DNA from: JAAOYC01 sp036481345
GTDB lineage: Archaea > Nanobdellota > Nanobdellia > Woesearchaeales > WJKL01
Length of the DNA stretch: 37,689 nucleotides
Direction: 5' to 3'
NCBI GenBank assembly: GCA_036481345.1
Contig: JAZGHU010000012.1
Span: forward strand, 1-37,689
Part shown: piece by piece, positions 6,741-14,613 of the stretch
Layout of the letters: every line of letters begins with the position of its first letter
Position numbering within the stretch: the stretch's first letter is position 1
Position numbers and translations under genes: made by a program
Notes under the pieces: generated by a model
Told to the model about the DNA's origin: nothing
Database searches by the model: none
What the model saw: the letters and a program-made list of their open reading frames with translations, nothing else

Positions 6741-8223
6741 TTATATCACCTGATTCAAATTTAGCTGCACAATCATCAAATGCTTTTTCTCCCATTGCTA
6801 AAAGTTTGTCTGCATAAAGTTTTGATTGAGCATCTGTTATAATCCTGAAAACGCCTTTTTCTGTTTTAGAAGCCCTATACCATATCCAACCAGGGCCGTG
6901 TTTTTCTAATTCTCTTATTATCTTTAAGCCTCCTGTGGAATCTCCTGTTTTTCTTATCTCTTTTATGAATGATTGATTTTGCCAGTATTGTTCAAGTTTT
7001 GCTCTCATCTTTGGAACAGAATCTGGATCACATTTGATATCAACTCTTGAATTATAATAAGCAGGGAATTCTTCTAAGATCCCTGTTACTTTTTGTTTTC
7101 TTTTTGCCATTAAATGAAGAATCTGAATCAATGATAAGATGCCATCTCTACATTCTGATGGAGGAACTATCCCACCAGAAGAAGAACCTTCTCCACCAAC
7201 TGGCGCGTTCAATTCTTTCATCTTTTCTACAACATTAATCTCCCCTACTTCAACTTCAACAGTTCTTGCATCATGTTTTTTTGCTACTTCTTTGATTAAA
7301 TCAGAAGTTGCATCATTAGTGACTACTATCCTGTTCATCCCTTCATATTCTGATAAGACTGCTTCAACAATTAAAGCTAAAATATATTGGCCAGACAACA
7401 TTCTGCCTCTTTCTTTTGAAAATTTTGAAGAGTTTGGAATAACTAGTTCAACCCTGTCTCCGTCACAATCCCATCCTGCTCCAATGTCTGCTTCCAAGTC
7501 TTCAACATAATAGGCTAGGTAAGCTAGAGATTTTTCATTTGGTTCAACTAATCTATTGAATACACCCAAGGGCATGTTCTTTCCAATCATTTTTACATTT
7601 AGTTTTGCTAAAAGGTCTTTTATCACTGTTGAAGCTGCCCCCCCATTTGGATCAACAACAACTTTGAAGTTTGCATTTTGAATTGCAATAATCCCTTTTT
7701 CTCCTATCTGATTTAGTACAAAGTCAACATAGCTTTTCCTTAATTCTGAACCATGTTCTTCTGATGTTCCCCTTATCTCTTGTTTTTTAGGCGAAGAGTC
7801 AGACTCCTTTGTCGTCTGGGTACCTGGGGCTTTAGAATTATTAATTACTTCTTGAATCTCTTCAGGACGGAGAACAGAACCAGTAGATCTTAGAAATTTC
7901 CATCCATTCCAGATCGGTTCGTTGTGAGAAGCAGAAATTATTACCCCTCCTTGTGCTTTGTAATGCCTTACACCATGCTGGATTGCTGGAGTTGTGTTAA
8001 ATCCAACATCATAAACATCTATTCCTTGACTGAGGAATATTTTTTTCATGTCTTCTTTAATGATTGGGGAAGAAGGACGAGTATCCATACCTAGAATCAG
8101 TAATGGCTTTTTGTTAAGTTTTTTTAAGAAATTTGAATAGGCTAAAGCATAGTTTTCAACAACTTTTCTTGTTAAATCCTTGTTGAACAGTCCTCGTATC
8201 CCTGAAAATGATTCTGTTAGCAT
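6712..8223 (-). CDS. Phosphomannomutase / phosphoglucomutase family enzyme
   Basis: A 503-residue alpha-D-phosphohexomutase that interconverts sugar 6- and 1-phosphates. Visible in order are the active-site serine loop IISASHNEP, the metal loop GWDCDGDRVEL, the sugar loop GGEGSSSGGIVPP, and the phosphate loop RASKTEKGVFRI. The metal loop reads DCDGDR rather than the commoner DPDADR but keeps the three Asp. An insertion of about 30 polar residues (near 128-160, with KAPGTQTTKES) sits between domains 1 and 2 and looks like a surface linker. It is the first gene of the leftward operon, with a TATATATA box at 8240-8248. Exact sugar (mannose, glucose, glucosamine) is not decided by sequence; glucose would fit the glycogen genes elsewhere in the window. 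Confidence 0.88.
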   Translation of the reverse strand: MLTESFSGIRGLFNKDLTRKVVENYALAYSNFLKKLNKKPLLILGMDTRPSSPIIKEDMKKIFLSQGIDVYDVGFNTTPAIQHGVRHYKAQGGVIISASHNEPIWNGWKFLRSTGSVLRPEEIQEVINNSKAPGTQTTKESDSSPKKQEIRGTSEEHGSELRKSYVDFVLNQIGEKGIIAIQNANFKVVVDPNGGAASTVIKDLLAKLNVKMIGKNMPLGVFNRLVEPNEKSLAYLAYYVEDLEADIGAGWDCDGDRVELVIPNSSKFSKERGRMLSGQYILALIVEAVLSEYEGMNRIVVTNDATSDLIKEVAKKHDARTVEVEVGEINVVEKMKELNAPVGGEGSSSGGIVPPSECRDGILSLIQILHLMAKRKQKVTGILEEFPAYYNSRVDIKCDPDSVPKMRAKLEQYWQNQSFIKEIRKTGDSTGGLKIIRELEKHGPGWIWYRASKTEKGVFRIITDAQSKLYADKLLAMGEKAFDDCAAKFESGDINESNNNGSR

Positions 8224-8259
8224 TTTTATCTCTCGTCGGTATATATAGAAAACAATAAA

Positions 8260-8273
8260 ACTTATATATAAGT
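8260..8273. promoter_or_regulatory. 14-bp perfect palindrome between divergent genes
   Basis: ACTTATATATAAGT is identical to its reverse complement and lies in the 103-bp space between the mutase (leftward) and the HTH regulator (rightward). It contains a TATA-like core in both directions and ends 54 nt before the regulator's ATG. It may be a bidirectional promoter element or an operator; AT-rich chance is also possible. Confidence 0.35.
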
Positions 8274-8326
8274 ATTATTAAAATAATTATAATAGTATTA
8301 AAAATTAAATTGTAATAGTGATTAAT

Positions 8327-9250
8327 ATGTATGTTGTTGAAAAATCTAAAGCTGGAATAAGCTCTTTACCTGCAAAAGAAATAAAGTCAAACAAGATTAA
8401 ATATTTTGCAAGCAAGGTTGCTAGGGATATATTGAGAGAACTAGCTAAAGAATCTAATTATCCAAGAAAGCTTGCCAAGAAATTAAGGTTGAATGAGCAG
8501 CTTGTTTATTATCATATAAGAAATTTAGAGAAAGGTGGGTTAATTGAAGTAATTAAGAAAGAAAGAATTCAAGGAAGTTTTGCAAATTTTTATGCTTTGA
8601 AAGAACCTGCTTTTGTTGTGAAATTCAAAGAGTTTGATAAAGCTTCTAAGATATCTGAGTTAGAAAAAGAACAGACAAAATTTTTGACTCCTTTTATTGA
8701 AGATGGGAAGTTTAGGGCTACAATAATTATTGGAAGTCCTGATCCGCATGGTCCTGATAAAGCAAGAAGTAGAGATGGTTATTATGCAATTGATTTAGCT
8801 TTATTTTTTGGAACTTTTTTAAGTTATACTCCTGAATCAAGTGTAAAATTAGATACTGAAGTTAGAGAACATGATTTAGAAGGGAATATCATTGTTGTTG
8901 GGGGGCCTGTTGTTAATACTGTTACTGGAAAATTGAACCTTAAATTGCCAATTAAATTTGATAAAGAAAATAGTTGGGCTGTTAACTCTACTATTTCTGA
9001 AAAGAGTTATACTTCAGATGAGATTGGTGTAATAATCAAGATGAAAAATCCTTTTAATCCTAGGAAATCCCTTTTGTTAATTGCTGGGAAAAGGCATTCA
9101 GGAACAAAGGCTGCGATAATTGCGTTTTTAAAACATTTTAATGAGATTTCTAATGGGAATAAATTCAATAAAAATATGTTTGCTAAGATTGTCGAAGGAA
9201 TAGACTTAGATAGTGATGGAATTGTGGATGAAGTAGAATTTTTGGAGTAG
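8327..9250 (+). CDS. ArsR-like winged-helix regulator with S-layer-like domain and EF-hand loop
   Basis: A 307-residue protein from ATG 8327; the in-frame GTG at 8318 is less likely. Residues about 25-100 form a winged helix (DILRELAKESNYPRKLAKKL, then a recognition helix around NEQLVYYHIRNLEKGGLIE and a wing). The rest resembles the conserved domain of archaeal S-layer proteins: IIIGSPDPHGPDKARSRDGYYAIDLALF, then VVGGPVVNTVTG. The last residues, DLDSDGIVDEVEF, match a full EF-hand calcium loop (Asp at 1, 3, 5 and 9, Gly at 6, Glu at 12). No signal peptide or membrane helix is seen, so it should act in the cytoplasm. It converges with the GNAT gene two bases beyond its stop. A regulator sensing calcium or a surface-layer ligand is inference. 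Confidence 0.8.
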   Translation: MYVVEKSKAGISSLPAKEIKSNKIKYFASKVARDILRELAKESNYPRKLAKKLRLNEQLVYYHIRNLEKGGLIEVIKKERIQGSFANFYALKEPAFVVKFKEFDKASKISELEKEQTKFLTPFIEDGKFRATIIIGSPDPHGPDKARSRDGYYAIDLALFFGTFLSYTPESSVKLDTEVREHDLEGNIIVVGGPVVNTVTGKLNLKLPIKFDKENSWAVNSTISEKSYTSDEIGVIIKMKNPFNPRKSLLLIAGKRHSGTKAAIIAFLKHFNEISNGNKFNKNMFAKIVEGIDLDSDGIVDEVEFLE

Positions 9251-9252
9251 AC

Positions 9253-9720
9253 TTACTCGAAGAATATGCTTAAAATGTATTCGTCAACACCTTTGTAATA
9301 ATGATCTTTTATTTTTGCTTCTTCTTCAAAGCCCATCTTTTTGTAGAAGTTTCTTAGTTTTCTATTGTTGGAATGAACCATCGCATACATTTTTCTAAGT
9401 TTTAAATTTAATAATTTGAAATATTTATCTGCATCTTGGATTGCTTCTTGAAGAAGTCTTTTAGCAACCGCGTCTCTTTTTTTGCTTGCAAGAATACCTA
9501 TTCTTTCTATTCCAACTAGCTGGTGTTTTGGGAGTCCATGCATATCCCAGCTGATAACTCCTACAAGTTTACCATTTTCTTCTGCTACAATAAAATTATC
9601 TGATTTTCTTTCTCTTAGAAATGTTTGCTTACCTTCTTTAAGTGAGGAGATGTTAAAACATTTACATAACATCTTCCCTATTTTCTCTACATCTGCTAAT
9701 TTAGCTCTTCTATATTTCAT
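9253..9720 (-). CDS. GNAT-family N-acetyltransferase
   Basis: A 155-residue acetyltransferase fold. Strands NFIVAEENGKLVGVISWDM and RIGILASKKRDAVAKRLLQEAI correspond to the central sheet and the acetyl-CoA pyrophosphate loop, and NNRKLRNFYKKMGFEEEAKI is the usual C-terminal signature (N-x-x-A/L-x-x-F/Y-Y-x-x-x-GF). The pyrophosphate loop reads SKKRDAVAKRLL and lacks the glycines of the textbook R/Q-x-x-G-x-G/A, so it is a divergent member. GGGAG-like AGGGAG lies just before the ATG, and a TATATA element lies near 9751-9761. The acceptor substrate is unknown; protein N-terminal, small-molecule and antibiotic acetylation are all possible for the family. Confidence 0.82.
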   Translation of the reverse strand: MKYRRAKLADVEKIGKMLCKCFNISSLKEGKQTFLRERKSDNFIVAEENGKLVGVISWDMHGLPKHQLVGIERIGILASKKRDAVAKRLLQEAIQDADKYFKLLNLKLRKMYAMVHSNNRKLRNFYKKMGFEEEAKIKDHYYKGVDEYILSIFFE

Positions 9721-9781
9721 ATTACTCCCTAAATAGAATATAGCTTTTCTAATATATAAGGATTTCTATTTACTTTATATG

Positions 9782-11542
9782 TTAAGAATAATAATACTTG
9801 TTTTTAGACTTTTGTTCTCGATCTTTAACACTACCTTCTTTGTTTGCTCTTGGTCTGTGAGATTCTTCATCTCTTCTGAAAGTGATCTCTAAATCCTGTA
9901 AGAAATGATTCATTCCTTGCTCCATCAGGAAAGGACCTTTTGCCATTCCTTCAATTGCAGGCTGACCATCAAAGATCAATAGTTTTTGAGAAATATAATC
10001 TAGGAAGAGAAGATCGTGGTCTACGATTATTGCTGATTTACCTCTATGCTCCATTATGTCTCTGATTATTTTTGAGACAATCAATCTTTGTTCTACATCC
10101 AAGTATGCAGACGGTTCGTCAAGAAGATAAAGATCTACATCTTTTGCTAAGCATAATGCAATTGAAACTCTTTGCAATTCTCCACCTGATAATTCATTTA
10201 GTTTTTTCATGTATAATGGCTTGATGTTTAATGGGTTGATAACATCATTAGTGTGTTTTTTTATTGCTTCTTGGAGAACATTTATCACTATTTCGTCTGA
10301 ATCTGATTTTAGATATTGCGGTTTGTATGAAACTTTGACTTTTGTTAGAATCTCTCCTTTGTCTGGCTTGATTTCTTTAGCTAGAATTTTGACAAAAGAT
10401 GTTTTTCCAATTCCATTTTCTCCTAAGATACCTGTTACTATTTTTTTATCTATATCTCCTGCTTCTGCTATTAAATTGAATGTTCCTAATTTCTTTTTTA
10501 TGTCTTTCCAGGAAGTTAGAATCAATTCTTCTGATTTCTTTTTTATTGGGGGGCGGCTTTGGAATTTAATTGGGTGGTCACGGAAACGCATATTTTCTTC
10601 TTTTAAATATCCTGATAAATAAGTGTTGATTGCTGTTCTTGTTGCTCTTGGGTTAGCTACAACACCATAACAAGATTCTTTTCCATACATAATATGGACA
10701 AGATCTGTCATATAATCTAAGATTATAAGATCGTGTTCAATAACTAATACAGAAGTAGATTCATTTGCTAAACTTTTTATGAATTTACTTACTTTGATTC
10801 TTTGTTTTATATCTAAATAAGAAGTTGGTTCGTCAAAGATGTATAAATTTGCTTTTTTTAGAACAGTAGCTGCTATTGCAACTCTTTGAAGTTCTCCACC
10901 TGATATTTTTTTGATGTCATGATCAAGAATTTGAGTTATGCTTAGTTCTTCTGCAATTTCTTTTAATTTGCCTTTTTCATCAACTTTTTTTAGCAAAGTT
11001 CTGACTTTTCCTTTTTCTGCTTTTGGGATTAAGTCTACTTGCTGGGGTTTGTAGGAAATATTAATCTCTTTGTCTCTTACTTTTTCAAAAAATAATTGTG
11101 ATTCTGTTCCTTTAAAGTATTCTATCAATTGTTCATAAGTAGCTTCTTTATCTTTTCCAAAATTTGGCTTTAAGACGCCTGCAAGAATCTTTATTGCAGT
11201 GGACTTTCCAATTCCGTTTATTCCTAATACGCCTACAACTTTTCCAAAAATAGGGGTTGGGAGGGAGAATAGTTCAAATCCATTTTCTCCATATCTGTGG
11301 ATTGGATCTTGTTCAAGTTCTTCTGGCAGATTTATGATATGTTCTGCTCCAAATGGGCATCTATTTTGGCAGATTCCACAGCCAGTGCAGAGGGCTTCAT
11401 CTATCTTAGCTTTGTTATTATCTCCTTTTGTGATGCATTCTTCTCCTGTCCTGTTTACAGGACATAGTTTAATACAAAGCCAATCTCCACAACCAGTTGG
11501 GTTGCATTTTTCTTTTTCAACTATTGCTAATCTTTTTGCCAT
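9782..11542 (-). CDS. ABCE1 / Rli ribosome-recycling ATPase
   Basis: A 586-residue iron-sulfur ABC protein that splits ribosomes after termination, working with aRF1 or aPelota. The N-terminal domain binds two 4Fe-4S clusters: C13, C18, C23 and C27 with a following Pro, and CTGCGICQNRCP (C52, C55, C58, C62). NBD1 has Walker A GINGIGKST (107-115), signature KISGGELQRVAIA and Walker B YIFDEPTSYLD; NBD2 has GENGIGKTS, LSGGELQRVSIA and LLDEPSAYLD. The length is the family norm apart from a charged C-terminal tail of about 30 residues. It is monocistronic with a clear TATA box 26 nt upstream. Confidence 0.97.
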   Translation of the reverse strand: MAKRLAIVEKEKCNPTGCGDWLCIKLCPVNRTGEECITKGDNNKAKIDEALCTGCGICQNRCPFGAEHIINLPEELEQDPIHRYGENGFELFSLPTPIFGKVVGVLGINGIGKSTAIKILAGVLKPNFGKDKEATYEQLIEYFKGTESQLFFEKVRDKEINISYKPQQVDLIPKAEKGKVRTLLKKVDEKGKLKEIAEELSITQILDHDIKKISGGELQRVAIAATVLKKANLYIFDEPTSYLDIKQRIKVSKFIKSLANESTSVLVIEHDLIILDYMTDLVHIMYGKESCYGVVANPRATRTAINTYLSGYLKEENMRFRDHPIKFQSRPPIKKKSEELILTSWKDIKKKLGTFNLIAEAGDIDKKIVTGILGENGIGKTSFVKILAKEIKPDKGEILTKVKVSYKPQYLKSDSDEIVINVLQEAIKKHTNDVINPLNIKPLYMKKLNELSGGELQRVSIALCLAKDVDLYLLDEPSAYLDVEQRLIVSKIIRDIMEHRGKSAIIVDHDLLFLDYISQKLLIFDGQPAIEGMAKGPFLMEQGMNHFLQDLEITFRRDEESHRPRANKEGSVKDREQKSKNKYYYS

Positions 11543-11563
11543 AGGTGTTTAGGAGATAAGGGT

Positions 11564-11574
11564 CTTTTTAAAGG
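11564..11574 (-). promoter_or_regulatory. TATA box for the ABCE1 gene
   Basis: On the minus strand CCTTTAAAAAG, centred about 26 nt before the ATG at 11542: leaderless spacing. Confidence 0.55.
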
Positions 11575-11594
11575 TTTGGTCAAAATACCAAACC
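11573..11594. repeat. 8-bp inverted repeat beside the ABCE1 promoter
   Basis: GGTTTGGT and ACCAAACC around CAAAAT. It touches the upstream edge of the ABCE1 TATA box, where a BRE or regulator would sit, and lies 84 nt before the rightward gene at 11679. A regulatory role is possible; no T tract follows in either direction to suggest termination. Confidence 0.35.
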
Positions 11595-11678
11595 AGACAT
11601 TCATGAAACTTCGTTTTATAAATGTAAAACTTTTGAATAATTAGAAAACAATTTAAACAATCTTGGAACTCTTTGTTT

Positions 11679-12104
11679 ATGGTTGAATTTAATCCTGATG
11701 GAAGTATTAAACTTCCAGAAAAGTTTGCAAAAATTAAAACAGAGAATGAGATGAGATTAAAGAATCAAAGATGTATAAAAGTAAAAAAAGATATTGTAAA
11801 TTTTGATTCTCCAAAAAAATGTACTCTTAATATAGTTCTTTCAGAAACAATTTCTGATAATAGATTTGTGGAAAATATTTATAATTTTTTTAGAGAAAAG
11901 TGTTCAGTTCCTACTAAGATTATGAAAGTTAATGAAAAAGAGTTTTCTGTTGAGATTGGTACAGATTTTAGAAGATGTAGTGATTGTTGTTCTTTAATAA
12001 ATAGGTATAAAGATTTTCTAGATGGAAATCTTATTGAAGAAAAAGGAAACTGTACTTATGAGAGAATTACTCAGAATTTTACATATGAAGATTATTTTGA
12101 TTAG
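11679..12104 (+). CDS. Cys-containing hypothetical protein
   Basis: A 141-residue soluble protein from ATG 11679; the in-frame TTG at 11673 is weaker. An ATTTAAAC element 25 nt upstream could be its TATA box. Several Cys are spread through it, including the cluster FRRCSDCCSLINRYKDF and a later GNCTYER, so a metal or disulfide role is possible. The middle (RFVENIYNFFREKCSVPTKI, then EFSVEIGTDF) looks like alternating helix and strand, as in small alpha/beta RNA-binding folds. It is followed by another small two-CxxC protein with its own promoter. No family recognised. Confidence 0.7.
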   Translation: MVEFNPDGSIKLPEKFAKIKTENEMRLKNQRCIKVKKDIVNFDSPKKCTLNIVLSETISDNRFVENIYNFFREKCSVPTKIMKVNEKEFSVEIGTDFRRCSDCCSLINRYKDFLDGNLIEEKGNCTYERITQNFTYEDYFD

Positions 12105-12120
12105 TTTTCATTTTCACAAA

Positions 12121-12132
12121 CCTTTAAATAGG
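12121..12132 (+). promoter_or_regulatory. TATA box for the two-CxxC protein and radical SAM gene
   Basis: CCTTTAAATAGG centred 26 nt before the ATG at 12152. Confidence 0.55.
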
Positions 12133-12151
12133 TCTTTTTATTTGAATTACT

Positions 12152-12310
12152 ATGGCAAAGTGCGAAATATGCAAAAAAAGGATCAATGAAACGTTTTTGA
12201 GAAAGTTAGTTGGAACTTATATTAAAGATAAAGGTAAGAAAAAAGCAATTTGTTTTGAATGCCAGAAGAAGTTCAAAACAAAAGAAGAAATTCTTAAGAA
12301 TTTGAATTAG
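12152..12310 (+). CDS. Small zinc-ribbon-like protein
   Basis: A 52-residue basic protein with two CxxC pairs, CEIC (4-7) and CFEC (34-37), 26 residues apart: the spacing of a treble-clef or ribbon zinc site. The sequence between is Lys/Arg-rich (KRINETFLRKLVGTYIKD), suggesting nucleic-acid or ribosome contact. The start is leaderless-spaced from a strong TATA box. It ends 10 nt before the radical SAM gene, for which TAGGTAG around its own stop may serve as ribosome site. Similar tiny proteins are widespread in archaea without assigned function. Confidence 0.75.
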   Translation: MAKCEICKKRINETFLRKLVGTYIKDKGKKKAICFECQKKFKTKEEILKNLN

Positions 12311-12320
12311 GTAGATTTCT

Positions 12321-13289
12321 ATGGACAATAATGAACGGCCTCTTTTGAGGAAAACCTGGTTTGGCAGATGTATCTTTGTTGGTTGGTATTGTGAAAGAGG
12401 TAGTTGTAAGTTTTGTTATAGGAGCACTACAAGTCATAAGAAGAAGCATGCTGTGAAGTCAAGAAGATCAATGAGTTCAATGATTGCTGATGCTGTTATT
12501 GGAAAGAATCTTGGTTGGAAATTTGAATATTTGACTGGGGGGTATGCTAATTGGGATATAGATAGGATTGTAGAGATTGCAAAGAATATTTCTGAAGTTT
12601 ATGGAGAGAAAATATGGGTCAATCTTGGAGTTTTGAGTGAAGATGAGATGGATAAATTAAATCCTTATGTTGAAGGGATATGTGCTTCAATGGAAACAGT
12701 TGAAAAAGAACTTCATGATAAGATTTGTCCTGATAAACCAATGGAACCTTATTTTGAAATGCTTGATTTGGCCAAGAAAAAAGGATTTAAGACAAGTATT
12801 ACAATTGTAATTGGATTAGGAGAGAAAAAAGAGAATATTTCTTTGTTATTTGATTTTATCAAAGAACATAAATTAGATAGAATCACTTTTTATGCTTTAA
12901 AGCCAGTAAAGGGAACTGAATTTGAAGGAAAAGAATCTCCTTCAGTTGAAGATTATTCATGGTGGATCAGAAAAGTAAGAGAAGAATTTCCTTCTATAGA
13001 GATAATTGCTGGATTGACCCCAAAAAAAGTTGATTATGTTAAATATATTTTAGAAGCAGGAGCAACTGCAATAACTAAATTTCCAGCTGTTAGATTATTT
13101 GGATCTGAAAAGGCCCAGAAAATTGAAAAAATGGCCAAAGAAGCTAATAGAGAATTTGTTGGAAGTTTAACAAAGGTACCATCTCATATAGATTGGGATG
13201 AAGAAGTTGATAAATTAAGTATAAATAGTGATTTGAAAGAAAAAGTAAAAGTTAAATTAGAACAATATTTAACTAAAATCAAGCAGTAG
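12321..13289 (+). CDS. Radical SAM enzyme with CX4CX2C cluster motif, BioB-like
   Basis: A 322-residue radical SAM protein. The cluster-binding motif is C24-ERGS-C29-KF-C32, that is CX4CX2C, instead of the standard CX3CX2C. The rest fits the TIM-barrel core: EYLTGGYANWD (GGxP-like SAM loop), a strand with IWVNLGVLSEDEM, EGICASMETVEKELHDKICP resembling the biotin synthase/HmdB-type region, ITIVIGLGEKKENI and RITFYALKPVKGTEFEG. No second cluster motif is seen. It follows the two-CxxC protein by 10 nt, likely co-transcribed. The substrate is unknown. It might be biotin- or lipoate-synthase-like by fold, but no acyl-carrier or sulfur-donor features are visible, so only the superfamily is called. 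Confidence 0.82.
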   Translation: MDNNERPLLRKTWFGRCIFVGWYCERGSCKFCYRSTTSHKKKHAVKSRRSMSSMIADAVIGKNLGWKFEYLTGGYANWDIDRIVEIAKNISEVYGEKIWVNLGVLSEDEMDKLNPYVEGICASMETVEKELHDKICPDKPMEPYFEMLDLAKKKGFKTSITIVIGLGEKKENISLLFDFIKEHKLDRITFYALKPVKGTEFEGKESPSVEDYSWWIRKVREEFPSIEIIAGLTPKKVDYVKYILEAGATAITKFPAVRLFGSEKAQKIEKMAKEANREFVGSLTKVPSHIDWDEEVDKLSINSDLKEKVKVKLEQYLTKIKQ

Positions 13290-13353
13290 AGAGTCTGTAA
13301 TGGCTGAATTCTGGTAGATGAAGTGGTTGAAAATAAGGTTCTAAGAGGTTATG

Positions 13354-13370
13354 TTACTATTATACAGTAG
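13354..13370. promoter_or_regulatory. Inverted repeat TTACT-ATTATAC-AGTAG, possible operator
   Basis: Arms TACT/AGTA with a 7-nt centre, 16 nt upstream of the TATA box of the RHH-containing operon. It resembles the repeat at 394-407 (same arms, same ATAC next to the right arm). A site for an RHH dimer is a reasonable guess. Confidence 0.4.
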
Positions 13371-13385
13371 TTATAAATAGAAAGA

Positions 13386-13393
13386 TTTATAAA
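13386..13393 (+). promoter_or_regulatory. TATA box for the 13417-15316 operon
   Basis: TTTATAAA centred 27 nt before the ATG at 13417. Confidence 0.55.
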
Positions 13394-13416
13394 GGAGTAA
13401 TACTGGATAATATACA

Positions 13417-13896
13417 ATGAAAAAGAAATTCAAATTAGCAGATATATTGGGCATTGGGAGTGGTGTTGTTACTTCTATAGCTGTTACAGTGCCTTTAGCT
13501 ATGGATTATTTTTCTAATCTTAATGGAAATTATGATTTTTCTGAAAGTTTAACTCCATATGGATATGGATTGGCTGCAGGAACTCTTGTTGGAGTTATTA
13601 CAAGATCTGCTACAAGATTGTTTCAATCAAAGGGAACTAAAATTGATGAATATGGCCTAGATGTTCAAGGTATTACTCAAAGATTAGATGAATTACATGT
13701 GATATATGGCAATAATGAAATGGATGAAAGTGAAATTGAAAAGGAATTAAAATCACTAAAAAAAAGATCTTGTTATTTGAAAAAAAATTCTTGTAAAAAT
13801 AATGTTGATAGATTCAATACAGTTACAACAATTCAAACTAATATTACTAATTTCTTTGATGAAGCTAATGATTATAGTAATGTCACAATAAAATGA
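13417..13896 (+). CDS. Unrecognised protein with two membrane helices, first gene of orphan operon
   Basis: A 159-residue protein. Residues 10-32 and 48-64 are hydrophobic and glycine-rich (LGIGSGVVTSIAVTVPLAM and GYGLAAGTLVGVITRSA), forming a membrane hairpin with about 15 polar residues between. The remaining 95 residues are polar; 85-120 are charged and probably coiled (EIEKELKSLKKRSCYLKKN), with two Cys. It is the first gene behind a TATA box, and its stop codon overlaps the next ATG as ATGA. No family recognised. A membrane anchor or pore-like role in the operon is possible but unsupported. Confidence 0.72.
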   Translation: MKKKFKLADILGIGSGVVTSIAVTVPLAMDYFSNLNGNYDFSESLTPYGYGLAAGTLVGVITRSATRLFQSKGTKIDEYGLDVQGITQRLDELHVIYGNNEMDESEIEKELKSLKKRSCYLKKNSCKNNVDRFNTVTTIQTNITNFFDEANDYSNVTIK

Positions 13897-14039
13897 AACA
13901 TAGAATATCAATTACATTGGATGAAGTAACAGTGCTGAAAATGAAAGAAGCTGTTAGATTAAGTTCTGTTTTTAGAAATCAATCTCATTATGTAGAAATT
14001 GCATTGAAAGAGAAGCTGGAGGGGAGTGAAGATGAGTAA
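13893..14039 (+). CDS. Ribbon-helix-helix DNA-binding protein
   Basis: A 48-residue protein of RHH (CopG/Arc) type: strand RISITLDE (4-11), a first helix VTVLKMKEAVRLSSVF, the turn RNQSHYVE, and a second helix to EIALKEKLEG. RHH proteins dimerise and insert the paired strand into the DNA major groove, often repressing their own operon. The ATG overlaps the preceding stop (ATGA) and the end overlaps the next gene by 8 nt. It lacks an effector-binding extension. The inverted repeat at 13354-13370 is a candidate target. It could be an antitoxin-like protein, but the downstream gene is not a recognisable toxin. Confidence 0.8.
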   Translation: MKHRISITLDEVTVLKMKEAVRLSSVFRNQSHYVEIALKEKLEGSEDE

Positions 14040-14613
14040 GAAAGGATTTAGGAATATGAATGAATTGTTATCAAAACTTGACCCGCGTGATTCTTCTTTA
14101 AGAGCAAATATGAATTTTATATCAATACATATCGGAGCTTATGAAAATGAGTTAGAGGAATTGAAAGGAACAGATAATGAATATACAGACTTTTTGCAAA
14201 GACAATGCAAGATTGGTGATCTGGCTCTTAATCAATTGAATCAATATGGTTCTGAATGTATTCTAAAAGCTCAAGAAAGAGTCAAAAACTGGGTTAAACC
14301 TTCAATAAAAGGATATGGTTTTGATGTTGATGATATTGAAGAGTGCAGAACAGAAAAAGATCTATATGAAAAATTAAATCCTTTTGGTTCAAAAGAAGAA
14401 AATATAACTTTATTGGGAGATTTGTTTTTAGAAGCAAGTTCTGCTGGTCGTATCACTCCAATATTTAGGGGGATGATTGATAATGCTGCAGAAGATATAA
14501 ATGAATGTATTATTGATCCAATTGAGAAAGCATATAGAGAAAGATTTGATAATGATGTTTTTGAGTTTTGCAAATTCTATAAAGATAAAGAGGTATTGAA
14601 GGAAAATGAATGA
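14032..14613 (+). CDS. Unrecognised protein, third gene of orphan operon
   Basis: A 193-residue soluble, mostly helical, acidic protein. The start is the ATG at 14032, nine bases after GGAGG (14018-14022); the in-frame GTG at 14026 is too close to that site. Residues 20-65 (MNFISIHIGAYENELEELK onward) and 150-185 look like long helices. There is no membrane segment, nucleotide-binding loop or catalytic motif that I can see. It overlaps its neighbours by 8 nt on both sides, so translation is coupled to the RHH protein. Family not recognised. Confidence 0.7.
   Translation: MSKKGFRNMNELLSKLDPRDSSLRANMNFISIHIGAYENELEELKGTDNEYTDFLQRQCKIGDLALNQLNQYGSECILKAQERVKNWVKPSIKGYGFDVDDIEECRTEKDLYEKLNPFGSKEENITLLGDLFLEASSAGRITPIFRGMIDNAAEDINECIIDPIEKAYRERFDNDVFEFCKFYKDKEVLKENE

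Noticed and set aside
13290..13353. Possible C/D box guide RNA (CTGA and GATGA near 13305-13320)
   Set aside because: The boxes are in the wrong order and spacing for C-D'-C'-D and no terminal stem is visible.
13893..14613. Classical type II toxin-antitoxin pair
   Set aside because: The RHH protein would suit an antitoxin, but the next protein has 193 residues with none of the RelE, PIN, MazF or HipA features.
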